From the NCBI RefSeq assembly GCF_036924645.1, contig NZ_JAZHRX010000001.1:3100001-3164000 (forward strand): a stretch of 64,000 bases of DNA. Direction: 5' to 3'. The notes beneath the pieces were generated by a model. It was not told the DNA's origin. It searched no databases and saw nothing but the letters and a program-made list of their open reading frames with translations. This document shows, one piece after another, positions 1-8,863 of this stretch. This stretch comes from Bradyrhizobium sp. AZCC 2176 (GTDB lineage: Bacteria > Pseudomonadota > Alphaproteobacteria > Rhizobiales > Xanthobacteraceae). The stretch's first letter is position 1. Every line of letters begins with the position of its first letter. Both the position numbers and the translations under genes were made by a program.

Positions 1-114
1 CAGTTCGAGCGCGCTATCGACAGCCTCGCGAACCTCGCCCTTGGTCGACGTCGAAATGCCGTCGCGGGCATCGAAGGCGGAGTTGACGGCGGATTCGAGC
101 GCGGACAGGGACAT
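1..114 (-). CDS. dapD: 2,3,4,5-tetrahydropyridine-2,6-dicarboxylate N-succinyltransferase, N-terminal part (cut by window edge)
   Basis: Only the first 38 codons are inside the window. The reading begins [19 protein letters not shown] and continues through [16 protein letters not shown], which matches the N-terminal helical domain I know from rhizobial DapD. The enzyme succinylates tetrahydrodipicolinate in the succinylase branch of lysine and meso-diaminopimelate synthesis in the cytoplasm. The position downstream of argB and a nucleotidase agrees with gene order in Bradyrhizobium. The left-handed beta-helix domain that carries the active site lies outside, so the call rests on a short stretch plus context. 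Confidence 0.8.
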   Translation of the reverse strand, partial: MSLSALESAVNSAFDARDGISTSTKGEVREAVDSALEL

Positions 115-189
115 CGGGATTTCCTTAGGCTTTCGGGCGAAGTTGACGGGCTTTTTCGGGATTTGGGAGGTGAGAGTCAAGCTTCCGCT

Positions 190-309
190 GTCGTCCCTGC
201 GCACGCAGGGACCCATAACCACAGGTGTGGATTGTTGGACGGGATGCCTGCGGGCGTGCCCTTTTCGAGACGCCGCGGCGTATGGGTCCCGGCTTTTCGC
301 AGGGACGAC
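190..309. repeat. Intergenic palindromic repeat element
   Basis: The gap between dapD and the nucleotidase gene contains 12-base inverted arms, GTCGTCCCTGCG at 190-201 and its exact reverse complement at 298-309. The interior also pairs in part (ACCCATA near 210 with TATGGGT near 281). The same 12-base arms occur as a compact hairpin at 1035-1066. This is the form of REP/BIME-like elements scattered between rhizobial genes. No coding function is seen. Confidence 0.65.
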
Positions 310-317
310 GAAGATGG

Positions 318-1019
318 TTATCCGCGGACGCTCAACTTCTGCAAAAATCCCGTCAGATCATCCGTCACGTGATCCACGTAAGCCGCATCGCGGCCTTCCA
401 GCTCCCAGTCCTCGCGCACCACTTCCTGGGCGCCGTCGGGCACCACCAGCACCGTGGTCATGCCGAGTTGGTGCGGCACCACGAGGTTGCGGGCGAGATC
501 CTCGAACATCGCCGACCTCAGGGGATCCACGCCGTGGACGCGCAGGAATTTGTCGTAGGTCTGCGGCGCCGGCTTCGGTTCCAGTTCGGCGGCGATGATG
601 TCGAACACCGCCTCGAAATGTTCTGTTATGCCAAGCCGTGCCAGCACCGCGCCGGCATGGTCGGTCGAGCCGTTGGTCAGGATCAGCTTGCGGCCGGGAA
701 GTTTTGCGATCGCCGCCCCCATCGCCGGGTTCGGCTCCAGCGGCGAATGATCGATCTTGTGTACGTAGGCCAGATAATCGTCGGCGTGCACGCCATGCTC
801 GGTCATCATGCCGCGCATGCTGGTGCCGTAGCGGCGATAATAATCCTTCTGGATCACGCGGGCTTCTTCCGCGGAGATTTTCAAGTAAGCGCTGATGAAC
901 TCGCCGATCCGCGCGTCGACCTGCTGCCACAGATTGACGTGGTGCGGGTAGAGCGTGTTGTCAAGATCGAACACCCAGGTGTCGATGTGGCTGAAGGCGC
1001 GGGGAGAATTGGTTTTCAT
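318..1019 (-). CDS. Pyrimidine 5'-nucleotidase, HAD superfamily
   Basis: A 233-residue HAD-family phosphatase. The catalytic motif I is FDLDNTLYP near residue 20, where the first Asp is the nucleophile; motif II is the ILTNGS segment, and a later MFEDLARNL segment carries the acidic metal-binding motif. An insert containing the [15 protein letters not shown] cap is typical of the SSM1/pyrimidine 5'-nucleotidase subgroup, which dephosphorylates UMP/CMP-like nucleotides in the cytoplasm. I chose the ATG at 1019, which gives MKTNSPRAF; the reading frame extends four codons further upstream. It lies between dapD and the DUF1036/argB pair on the same strand, an arrangement common in Bradyrhizobium. 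The physiological substrate is inferred from the family. Confidence 0.85.
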   Translation of the reverse strand: MKTNSPRAFSHIDTWVFDLDNTLYPHHVNLWQQVDARIGEFISAYLKISAEEARVIQKDYYRRYGTSMRGMMTEHGVHADDYLAYVHKIDHSPLEPNPAMGAAIAKLPGRKLILTNGSTDHAGAVLARLGITEHFEAVFDIIAAELEPKPAPQTYDKFLRVHGVDPLRSAMFEDLARNLVVPHQLGMTTVLVVPDGAQEVVREDWELEGRDAAYVDHVTDDLTGFLQKLSVRG

Positions 1020-1034
1020 TTGCTGTCTCAACCC

Positions 1035-1066
1035 GTCGTCCCTGCGTTCGCGTTCGCAGGGACGAC
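1035..1066. repeat. Hairpin repeat with the same arms as 190-309
   Basis: A perfect 12-base stem (1035-1046 against 1055-1066) with an 8-base loop. The arm sequence equals that of the larger element at 190-309. It sits immediately upstream of the nucleotidase start and after the DUF1036 gene. It could act as an attenuating hairpin between the two genes, but there is no T-run on either side. Confidence 0.65.
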
Positions 1067-1083
1067 AATGGAACTATGACTCA

Positions 1084-2166
1084 TCACGGCATCGCAAATC
1101 GCAGCGTCTTGCCGCCGCTTGACATATCGACCGGCGCAAAGCCGATCGGCGCAAGGCCGCGCGTGCCGCAATCGCCCTGCTCCGATACCTCGAACTTGCT
1201 CTCGCGCGTGCAGAGCTCTTTCGGGCCGCCCCAGTTCAACGGCCTGTCCCTATATTTTACGGCGCGGTTTTCGCTGTCGACGGCTTCGGCAAAGCTGTAG
1301 ACCTGTTTGGGCTGGCCGGTCACGTCGGGATGCAGGCACTTGCCGGGATCGATGCGGTACCAGCCCCGGCTGGTCACCGACTTGCCGTCGTCGGTGGCGA
1401 CCGCCGCCATGATCTTGTGCGGCGTGTCGTTGCACCATGTCAGTCCGGTCGAGGACGGCTTTTGCACGGCCTCGATCATGGTGGTGAAGAAATTTTGCGA
1501 CTGCACGACATCAGCGGCGAGCCCGCGGCTCTTCAGGAACGCGCTCAATGCTCCTTGCGTCTTCGGCCCGTCGACGCCGTCGATTGGAGCGGCGTCATAG
1601 CCCGCGATCACCAGCAGCCGCTGGATGCCGGCCAGCCGCGCCTGCTCATCGTCATATTCGGAGTCCTCGGCGAGATAGGCGACGAGATTGCCGTCGTCGG
1701 TCCGCGTCGGCGTGATCTGGGTGAAGGGCGCAGGCGTCTGGTTGCCGCGGCATTGGCGGGCGGCGGCGATGACGAAATTCTCCGGCGCGATGCACAGCGT
1801 GTCGCTGCCGTTCTGCGGGATCGGCGAAGCGCCGTAGACGCCGAGCGCGCGCGCATTCAACAGGATGCGGTCGGCGGTCAGCGCGCCCTGCAGCACGACG
1901 CGGCAGGCGGCCGGATCGATCCGGAACCAACCCCGCGTCGCCGTCGCCGACTTGTCGTCGATGCCGATCGCGGCCTCGACCACATAGCTCATGCGGTTGC
2001 AGAGTTTGAGGTCGGCAAGCGCGGGCAGGGAGGAGACGAACAGCGAGATCGCCGCGGCCGGCAGGGACATCAGACAACGCGTTAGCGTCGAACGCGGCTG
2101 CCGCGATGCTCCCACCTCGTCAAGCCCGACCATGACGGCCTTTGTCCGCGTCGCCGCTTTATGCAT
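1084..2166 (-). CDS. Exported DUF1036 protein with a peptidoglycan-binding-like middle domain
   Basis: About 360 residues. A hydrophobic segment near residues 33-50 (MSLPAAAISLFVSSLPALA) looks like a signal peptide, so the true start may be the internal ATG at 2070. Two DUF1036 domains are visible, LKLCNRMSYVVEAAIG...GWFRIDPAAC and LTWCNDTPHKIMAAVA...GWYRIDPGKC, each with conserved Cys and GW(F/Y) motifs. Between them, IAGYDAAPIDGVDGPKTQG reads as a peptidoglycan-binding type 1 repeat. The ATG at 2166 overlaps the argB stop by one base (TGATG), which suggests translational coupling if that start is used. The function is unknown; a periplasmic, wall-associated role is inferred. Confidence 0.75.
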   Translation of the reverse strand: MHKAATRTKAVMVGLDEVGASRQPRSTLTRCLMSLPAAAISLFVSSLPALADLKLCNRMSYVVEAAIGIDDKSATATRGWFRIDPAACRVVLQGALTADRILLNARALGVYGASPIPQNGSDTLCIAPENFVIAAARQCRGNQTPAPFTQITPTRTDDGNLVAYLAEDSEYDDEQARLAGIQRLLVIAGYDAAPIDGVDGPKTQGALSAFLKSRGLAADVVQSQNFFTTMIEAVQKPSSTGLTWCNDTPHKIMAAVATDDGKSVTSRGWYRIDPGKCLHPDVTGQPKQVYSFAEAVDSENRAVKYRDRPLNWGGPKELCTRESKFEVSEQGDCGTRGLAPIGFAPVDMSSGGKTLRFAMP

Positions 2167-3062
2167 CACTTGTGGATCAGCGTGCCGGTGCCCTGATTGG
2201 TGAACAATTCCAGCAGCACCGCGTGCCGCATCTTGCCGTCGATGATGACGACGCCCTGCACGCCCTGTTCCAGCGCGTAGATGCAGGTCTCGACCTTCGG
2301 GATCATGCCGCCGGAAATCGTGCCGTCGGCGATCAGTTTTCGCGCATCCTTCACCGACAGTTCCGGTATCAGCTTTTTCGACTTGTCGAGCACGCCGGGA
2401 ACGTCGGTCAGCAGCAACAGCCGCTTCGCCTTCAGTGCGCCGGCCACGGCACCGGCAAAGGTGTCGGCGTTGATGTTGAGCGTCTGGCCGTCATGCGAGG
2501 TCGCGAGCGGTGCCAGCACCGGGATCAGCTCGTAGCCGATCAATTGATTCAACAGCGTCAGATCGACCTTGTCGGGGTCGCCGACGAAGCCGAGATCGAC
2601 GGCCTTTTCGATGTTCGAATCCGGGTCGACCATGGTGCGCGACGTCTTCGACGCCTTCACCATGTTGCCGTCCTTGCCGGAGAGGCCGACGGCCTTGCCG
2701 CCGGCTTCGTTGATATAGCCGACCAGTTGCTTGTTGACGGAGCCCGCCAGCACCATCTCGACGATCTCGATGGTGGCGGCATCGGTGATACGAAGCCCTG
2801 CGGCGAATTCAGACTGGATGCCGAGCCGCTTGAGCATGGTCGCGATCTGCGGTCCGCCGCCATGCACGACTACCGGATTGATCGCGGTCTGTTCCAAAAG
2901 CACGATGTCGCGCGCAAAGGCTTTTGCGGTTTCCTCGGCGCCCATGGCATGGCCGCCATATTTGATGACGATGGTTTCCTCGTCATATTGCTGCATGTGC
3001 GGCAGCGCTTCCGACAGGATGCGGGCCTGATCGAGCGGGCTGATATTTTGCGCTGAGGTCAT
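2166..3062 (-). CDS. argB: Acetylglutamate kinase
   Basis: 298 residues with the amino-acid kinase fold. The N-terminal [11 protein letters not shown] motif binds ATP phosphates and VVHGGGPQI forms the acetylglutamate site; the C-terminal SGGMIPKVE and GVVIIDGK segments are also typical. It phosphorylates N-acetyl-L-glutamate in the second step of arginine synthesis in the cytoplasm. The ATG at 3062 ([12 protein letters not shown]) fits the family; the frame extends 21 codons further but without similarity. The gene is on the same strand as engB and dapD in a conserved rhizobial block. Length and motifs are complete. Confidence 0.96.
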   Translation of the reverse strand: MTSAQNISPLDQARILSEALPHMQQYDEETIVIKYGGHAMGAEETAKAFARDIVLLEQTAINPVVVHGGGPQIATMLKRLGIQSEFAAGLRITDAATIEIVEMVLAGSVNKQLVGYINEAGGKAVGLSGKDGNMVKASKTSRTMVDPDSNIEKAVDLGFVGDPDKVDLTLLNQLIGYELIPVLAPLATSHDGQTLNINADTFAGAVAGALKAKRLLLLTDVPGVLDKSKKLIPELSVKDARKLIADGTISGGMIPKVETCIYALEQGVQGVVIIDGKMRHAVLLELFTNQGTGTLIHK

Positions 3063-3148
3063 GAAGCGGGTCTCGCCATTCCGGATGTCGGGCCGGGTTC
3101 TATCCGATTGGAGGGCAGGGCGCAAAGTGGGGGATTTGCGGAGTTTGC

Positions 3149-3231
3149 AGCCCGGATGAAGCGAAGCGAAATCCGGGCCGTCCCGTCAATTGATGCGGCT
3201 TTCCCGGATTTCGCTTTGCTCCTTCCGGGCT
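3149..3231. repeat. Inverted-repeat element between argB and the DUF423 gene
   Basis: Two 29-base arms at 3149-3177 and 3203-3231 are near-perfect reverse complements (AGCCCGGAT... and ...CCGGGCT) around a 25-base spacer. The arms carry the GAAGCGAAGCGAAATCCGG sequence that is familiar from rhizobial intergenic repeats. It sits just downstream of the DUF423 stop codon, so a hairpin that slows transcription before argB is possible, but no T-run follows. Confidence 0.7.
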
Positions 3232-3239
3232 ACAGAATT

Positions 3240-3611
3240 TTACCGCCGCTTCGGCCAGGCCGCAGCTACCGCCAGCGCCAGCCAGCTCGCGATCAACAAT
3301 GTCCCGCCGGTCGGCGCGGCAAAAGGAAACAGCCCATGTCCGGCATAGTGGCGCAGCGTCAGGTCGCCGGCGAACAGGGATGCCCCGATGACGAGGCCGA
3401 AGGCGGCCGCAATGCCAATGTGGCCACGGACAATCCCGCGCTCGGCCAATGCGATAGCGCCGAGCACAGCGCTGGCATGAAATAGCAGCATCGACGACGC
3501 CGACGCCAGCCGCGATGCGTCCGCGCCGTGGGCGGAGGCGGCCGCCAGCATGACGCCGTCGGCGCCCATGATGCCAGCGAGCACGATCAGGATGCGGCCC
3601 GTGCGGCTCAT
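3240..3611 (-). CDS. DUF423 family inner-membrane protein (YgdD-like)
   Basis: A 123-residue protein that is almost entirely hydrophobic, with about four membrane helices: RILIVLAGIMGADGVML, ASSMLLFHASAVLGAIAL, HIGIAAAFGLVIGASLF and GGTLLIASWLALAVAAA. The AAASAHG motif and the LRHYAGHGLFPFAAPTGG loop fit DUF423. The start ATG overlaps the engB stop as TGATG, so the gene is probably translated by coupling with engB. The family has no settled biochemical function. Confidence 0.85.
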   Translation of the reverse strand: MSRTGRILIVLAGIMGADGVMLAAASAHGADASRLASASSMLLFHASAVLGAIALAERGIVRGHIGIAAAFGLVIGASLFAGDLTLRHYAGHGLFPFAAPTGGTLLIASWLALAVAAAWPKRR

Positions 3612-4261
3612 CAGGCGCGCTCGTGCAACAGGCGCACCATCGCGGCACGCAGTTCCGGCATCCCGGCGCCAGAGCGCGACGACGTCACCAGCACGTCCGG
3701 AAACGCCGCCGGGTGCTTGGCAAGCGCGGCCGTGGTTTGTTCGATGTTCTTCTCCAGTTCGGCCGTCTTCACCTGGTCCGCCTTGGTCAGCACCACCTGA
3801 TAGCTCACGGCAGATTTATCCAGCGTCTTGAGCACGTCCTGGTCGACATCCTTGACGCCGTGGCGCGCGTCGATCAGGACGTAGACCCGTGCCAGCGTGG
3901 CGCGTCCCTGCAGGAATTGGTGGATTAGCTTGGTCCAGGACGCGACCTGGGTCTTCGGCGCTGAGGCGTAGCCGTAGCCGGGCATGTCGACCAGCCGAAG
4001 GCCTGCGCTGTCGGGGCCGTCGAAGAAGATCAGTTCCTGGGTGCGGCCCGGCGTATGCGAGGTGCGCGCCAGCGCGTTGCGGCCGGTGAGCGCATTGATC
4101 AGGCTCGATTTGCCGACATTGGAGCGTCCGGCAAACGCCACTTCCATGCCGGCCATCGGCGGCAGCGTTTCGATCGAGGGCGAGGCCCAGACGAACTTCC
4201 AGTCGCCGGCGAAGAGTTTTCGGCCCTCTTCGATCAGCTTCGCATCAGTCTCGGCGGTCAT
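3611..4261 (-). CDS. engB: Ribosome biogenesis GTP-binding protein YihA/YsxC (EngB)
   Basis: 216 residues with all the G motifs of a TrmE-Era-EngA-EngB GTPase: G1 GRSNVGKSS, G2 around SHTPGRTQ, G3 DMPGYG, G4 LTKAD and G5 VTSSRSG. EngB binds the large ribosomal subunit late in assembly and is usually essential. It follows yidC on the same strand and couples to the DUF423 gene by a TGATG overlap. The gap to yidC (135 bases) carries a palindromic repeat. Confidence 0.95.
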   Translation of the reverse strand: MTAETDAKLIEEGRKLFAGDWKFVWASPSIETLPPMAGMEVAFAGRSNVGKSSLINALTGRNALARTSHTPGRTQELIFFDGPDSAGLRLVDMPGYGYASAPKTQVASWTKLIHQFLQGRATLARVYVLIDARHGVKDVDQDVLKTLDKSAVSYQVVLTKADQVKTAELEKNIEQTTAALAKHPAAFPDVLVTSSRSGAGMPELRAAMVRLLHERA

Positions 4262-4349
4262 GCGAAGGTTCTTTCCAGGCCGTCATTGTAGGGCAACGCG
4301 GCGCTTGCTCATCCGTCATTCCGGGATGGTGCGTCAGCACCAGACCTTA

Positions 4350-4367
4350 GATGCGCAATTGCGCATC
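4350..4367. repeat. Short perfect palindrome within an intergenic repeat (4310-4390)
   Basis: The yidC-engB gap contains an 18-base perfect palindrome GATGCGCAATTGCGCATC. It is embedded in a longer imperfect inverted repeat that opens with CGTCATTCCGGGATGG near 4315 and closes with GGATGACGG near 4393. The TGCGCAATTGCGCA core recurs at the centre of the 40-base palindrome at 35439-35478, and the outer arms resemble the element at 58920-58998. Confidence 0.65.
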
Positions 4368-4396
4368 GGGGAATCTCGAGGTTTCGGATGACGGCA

Positions 4397-6256
4397 TCAC
4401 GTCTTCTCTACAGCCTTCTTCGAGACGAACGTCGCCCTGAGATTGTCGAACAGCTCCACTTTCACGCCGTTCTTGCGCATGATGTAGCTCTGCTGCACGA
4501 CCGAGAGCAGGTTGTTCCAGGCCCAGTAGATCACCAGCCCCGCCGGGAAGCCCGCCAGCATGAAGGTGAAGATCAGCGGCATCCAGTCGAAGATCATCTT
4601 CTGGGTCGGATCCGGCGGCGTCGGGTTCAGCTTCATCTGGAACCACATCGTGATGCCCATGATGATCGGCCAGACGCCGAGCGCGAGGTAGGCGCCGAGC
4701 ACCGGCACATGCGTCGGGTCGAACGGCAGCAGCCCGAACAGGTTGAAGATCGTGGTCGGGTCGGGCGCCGAGAGATCCTTGATCCAGCCGTAGAACGGCG
4801 CGTGGCGCATTTCGATGGTGACGAACAGCACCTTGTAGAGCGAGAAGAACACCGGAATCTGCAGGGCTACCGGAAGACAGCCGGCGATCGGATTGATCTT
4901 CTCCTTGCGGTAGATCTCCATCATCTCCTGTTGCTGCTTCTGACGGTCGTCCGGATAACGCTCCTTCAGCGCGGCGAGTTGCGGCTGTACCGACTTCATC
5001 TTCGCCATCGAGGCGTAGGACTTATTGGCGAGCGGGAAGAACAGCAGCTTCACCAGCACCGTCACCAGCAGAATCGAGACGCCGAAATTGCCGACTAGGT
5101 GATAGAAATAGTCGAGCGCCAAGAACATCGGCTTGGTGATGAAGTAGAACCAGCCCCAGTCGATCAACAGGTCGAAATGGTTCAGCCCGAGTTGCTTGTT
5201 GTAGCCGCCATGGCCGGCCAGCGGGAAGTTGATGCCGACGACGCTGGCTTCCTTGGCCCCCGCAAACAGCCGCGCATTGGCGCTGCCGGTGCCGCCAATC
5301 GCGATGGTCTGCGGATCCTGCAGATAGTCGGTCTGGTAGTGGTGCTTGGTGCCGACCTGATTAGAGGAGAATCGCGCCTGCAGCTTCGCGGTGGTATCCG
5401 GCAACAGTGCAGACGCCCAGTATTTGTCCGTGATGCCGAGCCAGCCATTGGTGACGTTGAAAGCGACCGATTTGGCTTCGTCGATTTTCTTGTAGCCGTA
5501 TTCCTGCAGGCCCTGGTCGCCGAGATAGCCGATCAGGCCCTCATGCAGGATGTAGTAGCCCGAGACCTCAGGCGTGCCGTGGCGCGAGATCAGCGCGAAC
5601 GGATAGAGGGTTACCGGCGCGGCGCCGACATTGGTGACGTCGTCCTTGATCGTGAAGAGATAGCGGTCGTCTACCGCAATGGTGCGGCGGAAGGTAAGGC
5701 CTTCGCCATTGTCATATTTCAGTGTCACCGGATTGCTCGGCGACAGTGCGCCGGAGCCCTCCTGCTGCCACATCGTGTTCTGGTCAGGGATGCGCGCGGT
5801 CGAGCCGGACGCCGGCACCCAGCCGAATTCCGCGTAATAGGGATGAGCGGTGCCCGAAGGCGAGAACAGCATGATCGCGGGCGAGGTGGGATCGACGGTA
5901 TCGCGGAATTTCTCCAGCGACAGGTCGTCGATGCGCGCGCCCTTCAGCGAGATGCTGCCGGAAATCCGCGGCGTCTCGATCTTGATGCGGGGTGAGGCCG
6001 CGATCGCGGCGTCGCGGCTGACGACGGGCGCAGCCCCGCCCGGCTGGCCGGCTGGCGCGGTGGCGGATGGCGCCGAGCCTGGTTGCGGGGTGGTGGATCC
6101 CGGCGTCGCCTGCGGCGCCGGCTTGTTGATCTCGGCCTGGGTCTGGCTTTGCGCGCGCTGCCGCTCCATCTGCGGCATGTTGTAGAAATACTGCCAGGCG
6201 ATCAGCACAAGGCCGGACAGAATGACGGCGAGGATGGTGTTGCGATTGTCGGTCAT
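4397..6256 (-). CDS. yidC: Membrane protein insertase YidC
   Basis: 619 residues. The start at 6256 gives MTDNRNTIL, followed by one N-terminal membrane helix (AVILSGLVLIAWQYFYN) and a Pro/Ala/Gln-rich linker to about residue 90. A large periplasmic beta domain follows. The C-terminal insertase core starts around DWGWFYFITKPMFLALDYF, includes the cytoplasmic coiled segment KERYPDDRQKQQQEMMEIY, then GCLPVALQIPVFFSLYKVL and two more helices. YidC inserts and folds inner-membrane proteins with or without SecYEG. Its order after rpmH and rnpA is classical. The usual small yidD gene is not present in the 20-base gap to rnpA. Confidence 0.97.
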   Translation of the reverse strand: MTDNRNTILAVILSGLVLIAWQYFYNMPQMERQRAQSQTQAEINKPAPQATPGSTTPQPGSAPSATAPAGQPGGAAPVVSRDAAIAASPRIKIETPRISGSISLKGARIDDLSLEKFRDTVDPTSPAIMLFSPSGTAHPYYAEFGWVPASGSTARIPDQNTMWQQEGSGALSPSNPVTLKYDNGEGLTFRRTIAVDDRYLFTIKDDVTNVGAAPVTLYPFALISRHGTPEVSGYYILHEGLIGYLGDQGLQEYGYKKIDEAKSVAFNVTNGWLGITDKYWASALLPDTTAKLQARFSSNQVGTKHHYQTDYLQDPQTIAIGGTGSANARLFAGAKEASVVGINFPLAGHGGYNKQLGLNHFDLLIDWGWFYFITKPMFLALDYFYHLVGNFGVSILLVTVLVKLLFFPLANKSYASMAKMKSVQPQLAALKERYPDDRQKQQQEMMEIYRKEKINPIAGCLPVALQIPVFFSLYKVLFVTIEMRHAPFYGWIKDLSAPDPTTIFNLFGLLPFDPTHVPVLGAYLALGVWPIIMGITMWFQMKLNPTPPDPTQKMIFDWMPLIFTFMLAGFPAGLVIYWAWNNLLSVVQQSYIMRKNGVKVELFDNLRATFVSKKAVEKT

Positions 6257-6276
6257 CGTTTTTGAGGTCTCGCCAT

Positions 6277-6621
6277 TCAATTCGGAAATTTGGTCGGCTG
6301 CCGGTCGAGGCGATGCAGCGCCGAGCGGAGATCGTCGAGCATGGTTGCGAAGTCGCGGGTGAGCGCGGCCCGGCGGCCTACCAGGACATAATCATGGTGG
6401 GCTCGCATGGATATGACGTCCAGCCGCTTCACGAGTTCGCGAAGCCGGCGCCGGATGCGATTGCGCTCGGTGGCGGTACCGTTCTTTTTTGTAACGGTGA
6501 AACCGATCCGGATCGGGCCGCCATCGTCGCGGGCGCGGCCCTGCACCACGAAGGCAGCGCTGTTGGCCCGCGTGCCATTGGCAACGGCGAGAAAGTCCGC
6601 CCGCTGCCTCAGCCGATCCAT
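6277..6621 (-). CDS. rnpA: Ribonuclease P protein component
   Basis: 114 residues, highly basic. It starts MDRLRQRADFLAV and contains the signature RNR helix (ATERNRIRRRLRELVKR) plus the GFTVTKKNG strand. The protein binds the RNase P RNA and supports 5' maturation of tRNA precursors. It lies 25 bases after rpmH and 20 before yidC and is probably in one transcript with both. Confidence 0.95.
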   Translation of the reverse strand: MDRLRQRADFLAVANGTRANSAAFVVQGRARDDGGPIRIGFTVTKKNGTATERNRIRRRLRELVKRLDVISMRAHHDYVLVGRRAALTRDFATMLDDLRSALHRLDRQPTKFPN

Positions 6622-6646
6622 GAATGAAATCTCCGGAAGATCCGGC

Positions 6647-6781
6647 TCAGGCGCTCAGACGCTTGCGGCCGCGCGCACGGCGGGCGGCGAGAACCTTGCG
6701 ACCGCCGGCGGTGGCGAGACGGGCGCGGAAGCCGTGACGGCGCTTGCGCACCAGTTTGCTGGGTTGATAAGTCCGCTTCAC
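6647..6781 (-). CDS. rpmH: 50S ribosomal protein L34
   Basis: 44 residues, beginning [17 protein letters not shown] (the V is a GTG start read as Met) and ending RGRKRLSA. Length and sequence are those of bacterial L34 with the invariant KRTYQPS opening and the Arg/Lys-rich body. I chose the GTG at 6781 because the longer open frame upstream has no similarity to the family. It is the first gene of the rpmH-rnpA-yidC operon. Confidence 0.97.
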   Translation of the reverse strand: MKRTYQPSKLVRKRRHGFRARLATAGGRKVLAARRARGRKRLSA

Positions 6782-7200
6782 GGGTAGTTCTCCGCTGACC
6801 GGGCAATTTGCCTGTTGGATTGAGGTGCGTCCGATGATGCGGGCCGGCCCGAAAAAGGGCCACTTACGGCCCAAACGAGCCGCCCCCGGTGGAACCGGGC
6901 CATCGCGGACAGTTGGCGCGGCTTATACGGGAGCGACCTGTTTTCGTCAATGTCAGGGGTTGCCGCATCGGCCGTTCTTTGAAACGTCGCAATTGGGGCG
7001 AATATATCTGTTTTCGCGGGGTTTTCAGGGGCAAGACGGCGGCGCGCCCGGACCACCGGAACGTCCGGACATTAGCGATCGGTAATTTGACCGCTGGGTG
7101 GCCCAAACGCATCTTTGGAATCACGGTACCACCAGCATGGCGGGCCGGGGTGGCTTGGGTCCGGCAGGCTCCAAACGCAGAGATATCAAGGCAGCTATTC
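6782..7200. other. Intergenic region between divergent rpmH and the sensor kinase
   Basis: About 420 bases between divergently oriented genes must hold the rpmH operon promoter (minus strand) and the kinase promoter (plus strand). The kinase frame stays open back to 6889, but the translated upstream part has no recognisable domain. I see no clear -35/-10 pair, no RNA gene and no DnaA-box cluster that I would trust. Confidence 0.4.
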
Positions 7201-8676
7201 GTGTCAGCGACCGACGACCAGCCGATCTCTCAAGCCCCACGGTGCACGGGCCCGCGTCGGCTCGGCCTGTCCGGCAAGCTTTTGCTGCTGACCATACCGC
7301 TCGTGATGATCGCGCTCTTGATGATCTACGTGCCTTCGATCGCGAATTTCTGGACCAACCGGCTGAACGACCGCCTCGCGGCGGCCAACACCGCCGCCCT
7401 GGTGCTGGATGCCGCGCCGCTCGGCATGGTGCCGGATTCGTTGGCCCGGCAGATCCTGACCAGCGTGGGTGCGCGGGCGGTGGCCATCAAGATGGGGCAG
7501 CAGCGCCGGCTGCTTGCCAGTGCCGACCTGCCGGCGGCGATCGACCGCGATATCGACCTGCGGACCCTGACGGTGTGGTCCGCGATCGTCGAATCCTTTG
7601 AGACCATGCTGGACACCGGCAACCAGACCATTCGCGTGGTCGGGCCCGCGCCCGGTGGCGCACAATTCATCGAGGTGGTGGTCGATGAGAAGCCGTTGCG
7701 GCAGGCGATGTACCGCTTTTCCAGCAATCTGCTGCTGGTCTCGCTCGGGATCGCGATGCTCGCCGCGGGGCTGGTCTATCTGGCGCTGCATTATCTGTTC
7801 GTCCGCCCGATGCGGCGGCTGACGGCCAATCTCGTCGGCTTCCACGAAAACCCGGAAAGTGCGGCGCGCATCATCGTGCCGAGCCATCGCGGCGACGAGA
7901 TCGGGGTTGCCGAGCGCGAATTGTCCGACATGCAGCGCGACCTCGTCTCGATGCTGTCGCAGAAGAGCCGGCTCGCCGCGCTCGGTCTCGCGGTGTCGAA
8001 GATCAACCACGATCTGCGCAATCTTCTCGCGTCCTCGCAACTGCTGTCGGACCAGCTCGCCAGCGTGCCGGATCCGCGGGTGCAGCGCTTTGCGCCGAAA
8101 CTGATGCGCTCGCTGGAGCGCGCCATCGATTTCTGCCAGTCGACCCTCTCTTACGGCCGCGCCCAGGAAGCCGAGCCCGACCGTCGCATGATCCAGCTCG
8201 AACCCGTGGTGACCGAGGTGCGCGAATCCGCCGGCCTCGCCGCCGACGCCTCGATCACCTGGATCAGTGCGATCGAGCGCGGGCTGTCGATCGACGCCGA
8301 TCCCGACCAGTTGTTTCGCGTGCTGCTCAACCTCGTGCGCAACGCGGCGCAAGCGCTGGAAAGCGCCAAGGGGGATGCCGCGACCTTGCAGATCCGCATC
8401 ACCGGCCGCCGCGAAGGCTCGGTCGCCATCATCGAGGTGTCCGACACCGGCCCGGGCGTGCCGGCAAAGGCGCGCGAGCATCTGTTCGAGGCGTTCCAGA
8501 CCTCCGGCCGGCTCGGCGGCAGCGGGCTGGGCCTTGCGATCGCCGCCGAACTGGTGCGCGCTCATGGCGGCGCCATCCACCTGGTCGAAGGCACCATCGG
8601 CGCCACCTTCCGGATCTCGATCCCGGATCGGCCGGTGGAACTGCAAAGCGTCCGCAACGAGCGGGCGCGGGCGTAA
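7201..8676 (+). CDS. Membrane sensor histidine kinase
   Basis: 491 residues from the GTG at 7201 (start uncertain; the frame is open back to 6889). A first membrane helix (LSGKLLLLTIPLVMIALLM) and a second (LLLVSLGIAMLAAGLVYLAL) enclose a periplasmic sensor region, then a HAMP-like FVRPMRRLTANL segment. The kinase core has an H-box variant KINHDLRNLL with His at about residue 270, an N-box LLNLVRNAAQAL, a G1 box DTGPGVP and a G2 box GGSGLGLAIA. It should autophosphorylate and pass the phosphate to a response regulator, but no regulator gene is adjacent, so it is an orphan here. The signal is unknown. Confidence 0.9.
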   Translation: MSATDDQPISQAPRCTGPRRLGLSGKLLLLTIPLVMIALLMIYVPSIANFWTNRLNDRLAAANTAALVLDAAPLGMVPDSLARQILTSVGARAVAIKMGQQRRLLASADLPAAIDRDIDLRTLTVWSAIVESFETMLDTGNQTIRVVGPAPGGAQFIEVVVDEKPLRQAMYRFSSNLLLVSLGIAMLAAGLVYLALHYLFVRPMRRLTANLVGFHENPESAARIIVPSHRGDEIGVAERELSDMQRDLVSMLSQKSRLAALGLAVSKINHDLRNLLASSQLLSDQLASVPDPRVQRFAPKLMRSLERAIDFCQSTLSYGRAQEAEPDRRMIQLEPVVTEVRESAGLAADASITWISAIERGLSIDADPDQLFRVLLNLVRNAAQALESAKGDAATLQIRITGRREGSVAIIEVSDTGPGVPAKAREHLFEAFQTSGRLGGSGLGLAIAAELVRAHGGAIHLVEGTIGATFRISIPDRPVELQSVRNERARA

Positions 8677-8863
8677 GGCGCGGCCTTGACTGCGTTTTGC
8701 GGTGGTTTGCGGCCAGTTTACCATCGGAAATGGATGGGCTGATCCCGTCAGGCGGACCTTGCAAAGCGGGGCCGGAGCGGGTAGCTAAAGCGCTCTTTCG
8801 CGACCGTCCGGACCTTATTCGGACGCATCCGGGTCTCTTAAAGCCCAAATGCCAAGCGAAAAC

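Noticed and set aside
6782..7200. Chromosome origin near rpmH
   Set aside because: No dnaA gene, DnaA-box cluster or AT-rich unwinding region is visible.
7204..8724. 506-codon antisense frame on the minus strand
   Set aside because: It is the complement of the histidine kinase gene, His/Arg/Gln-rich and without domains; typical of GC-rich shadow frames.
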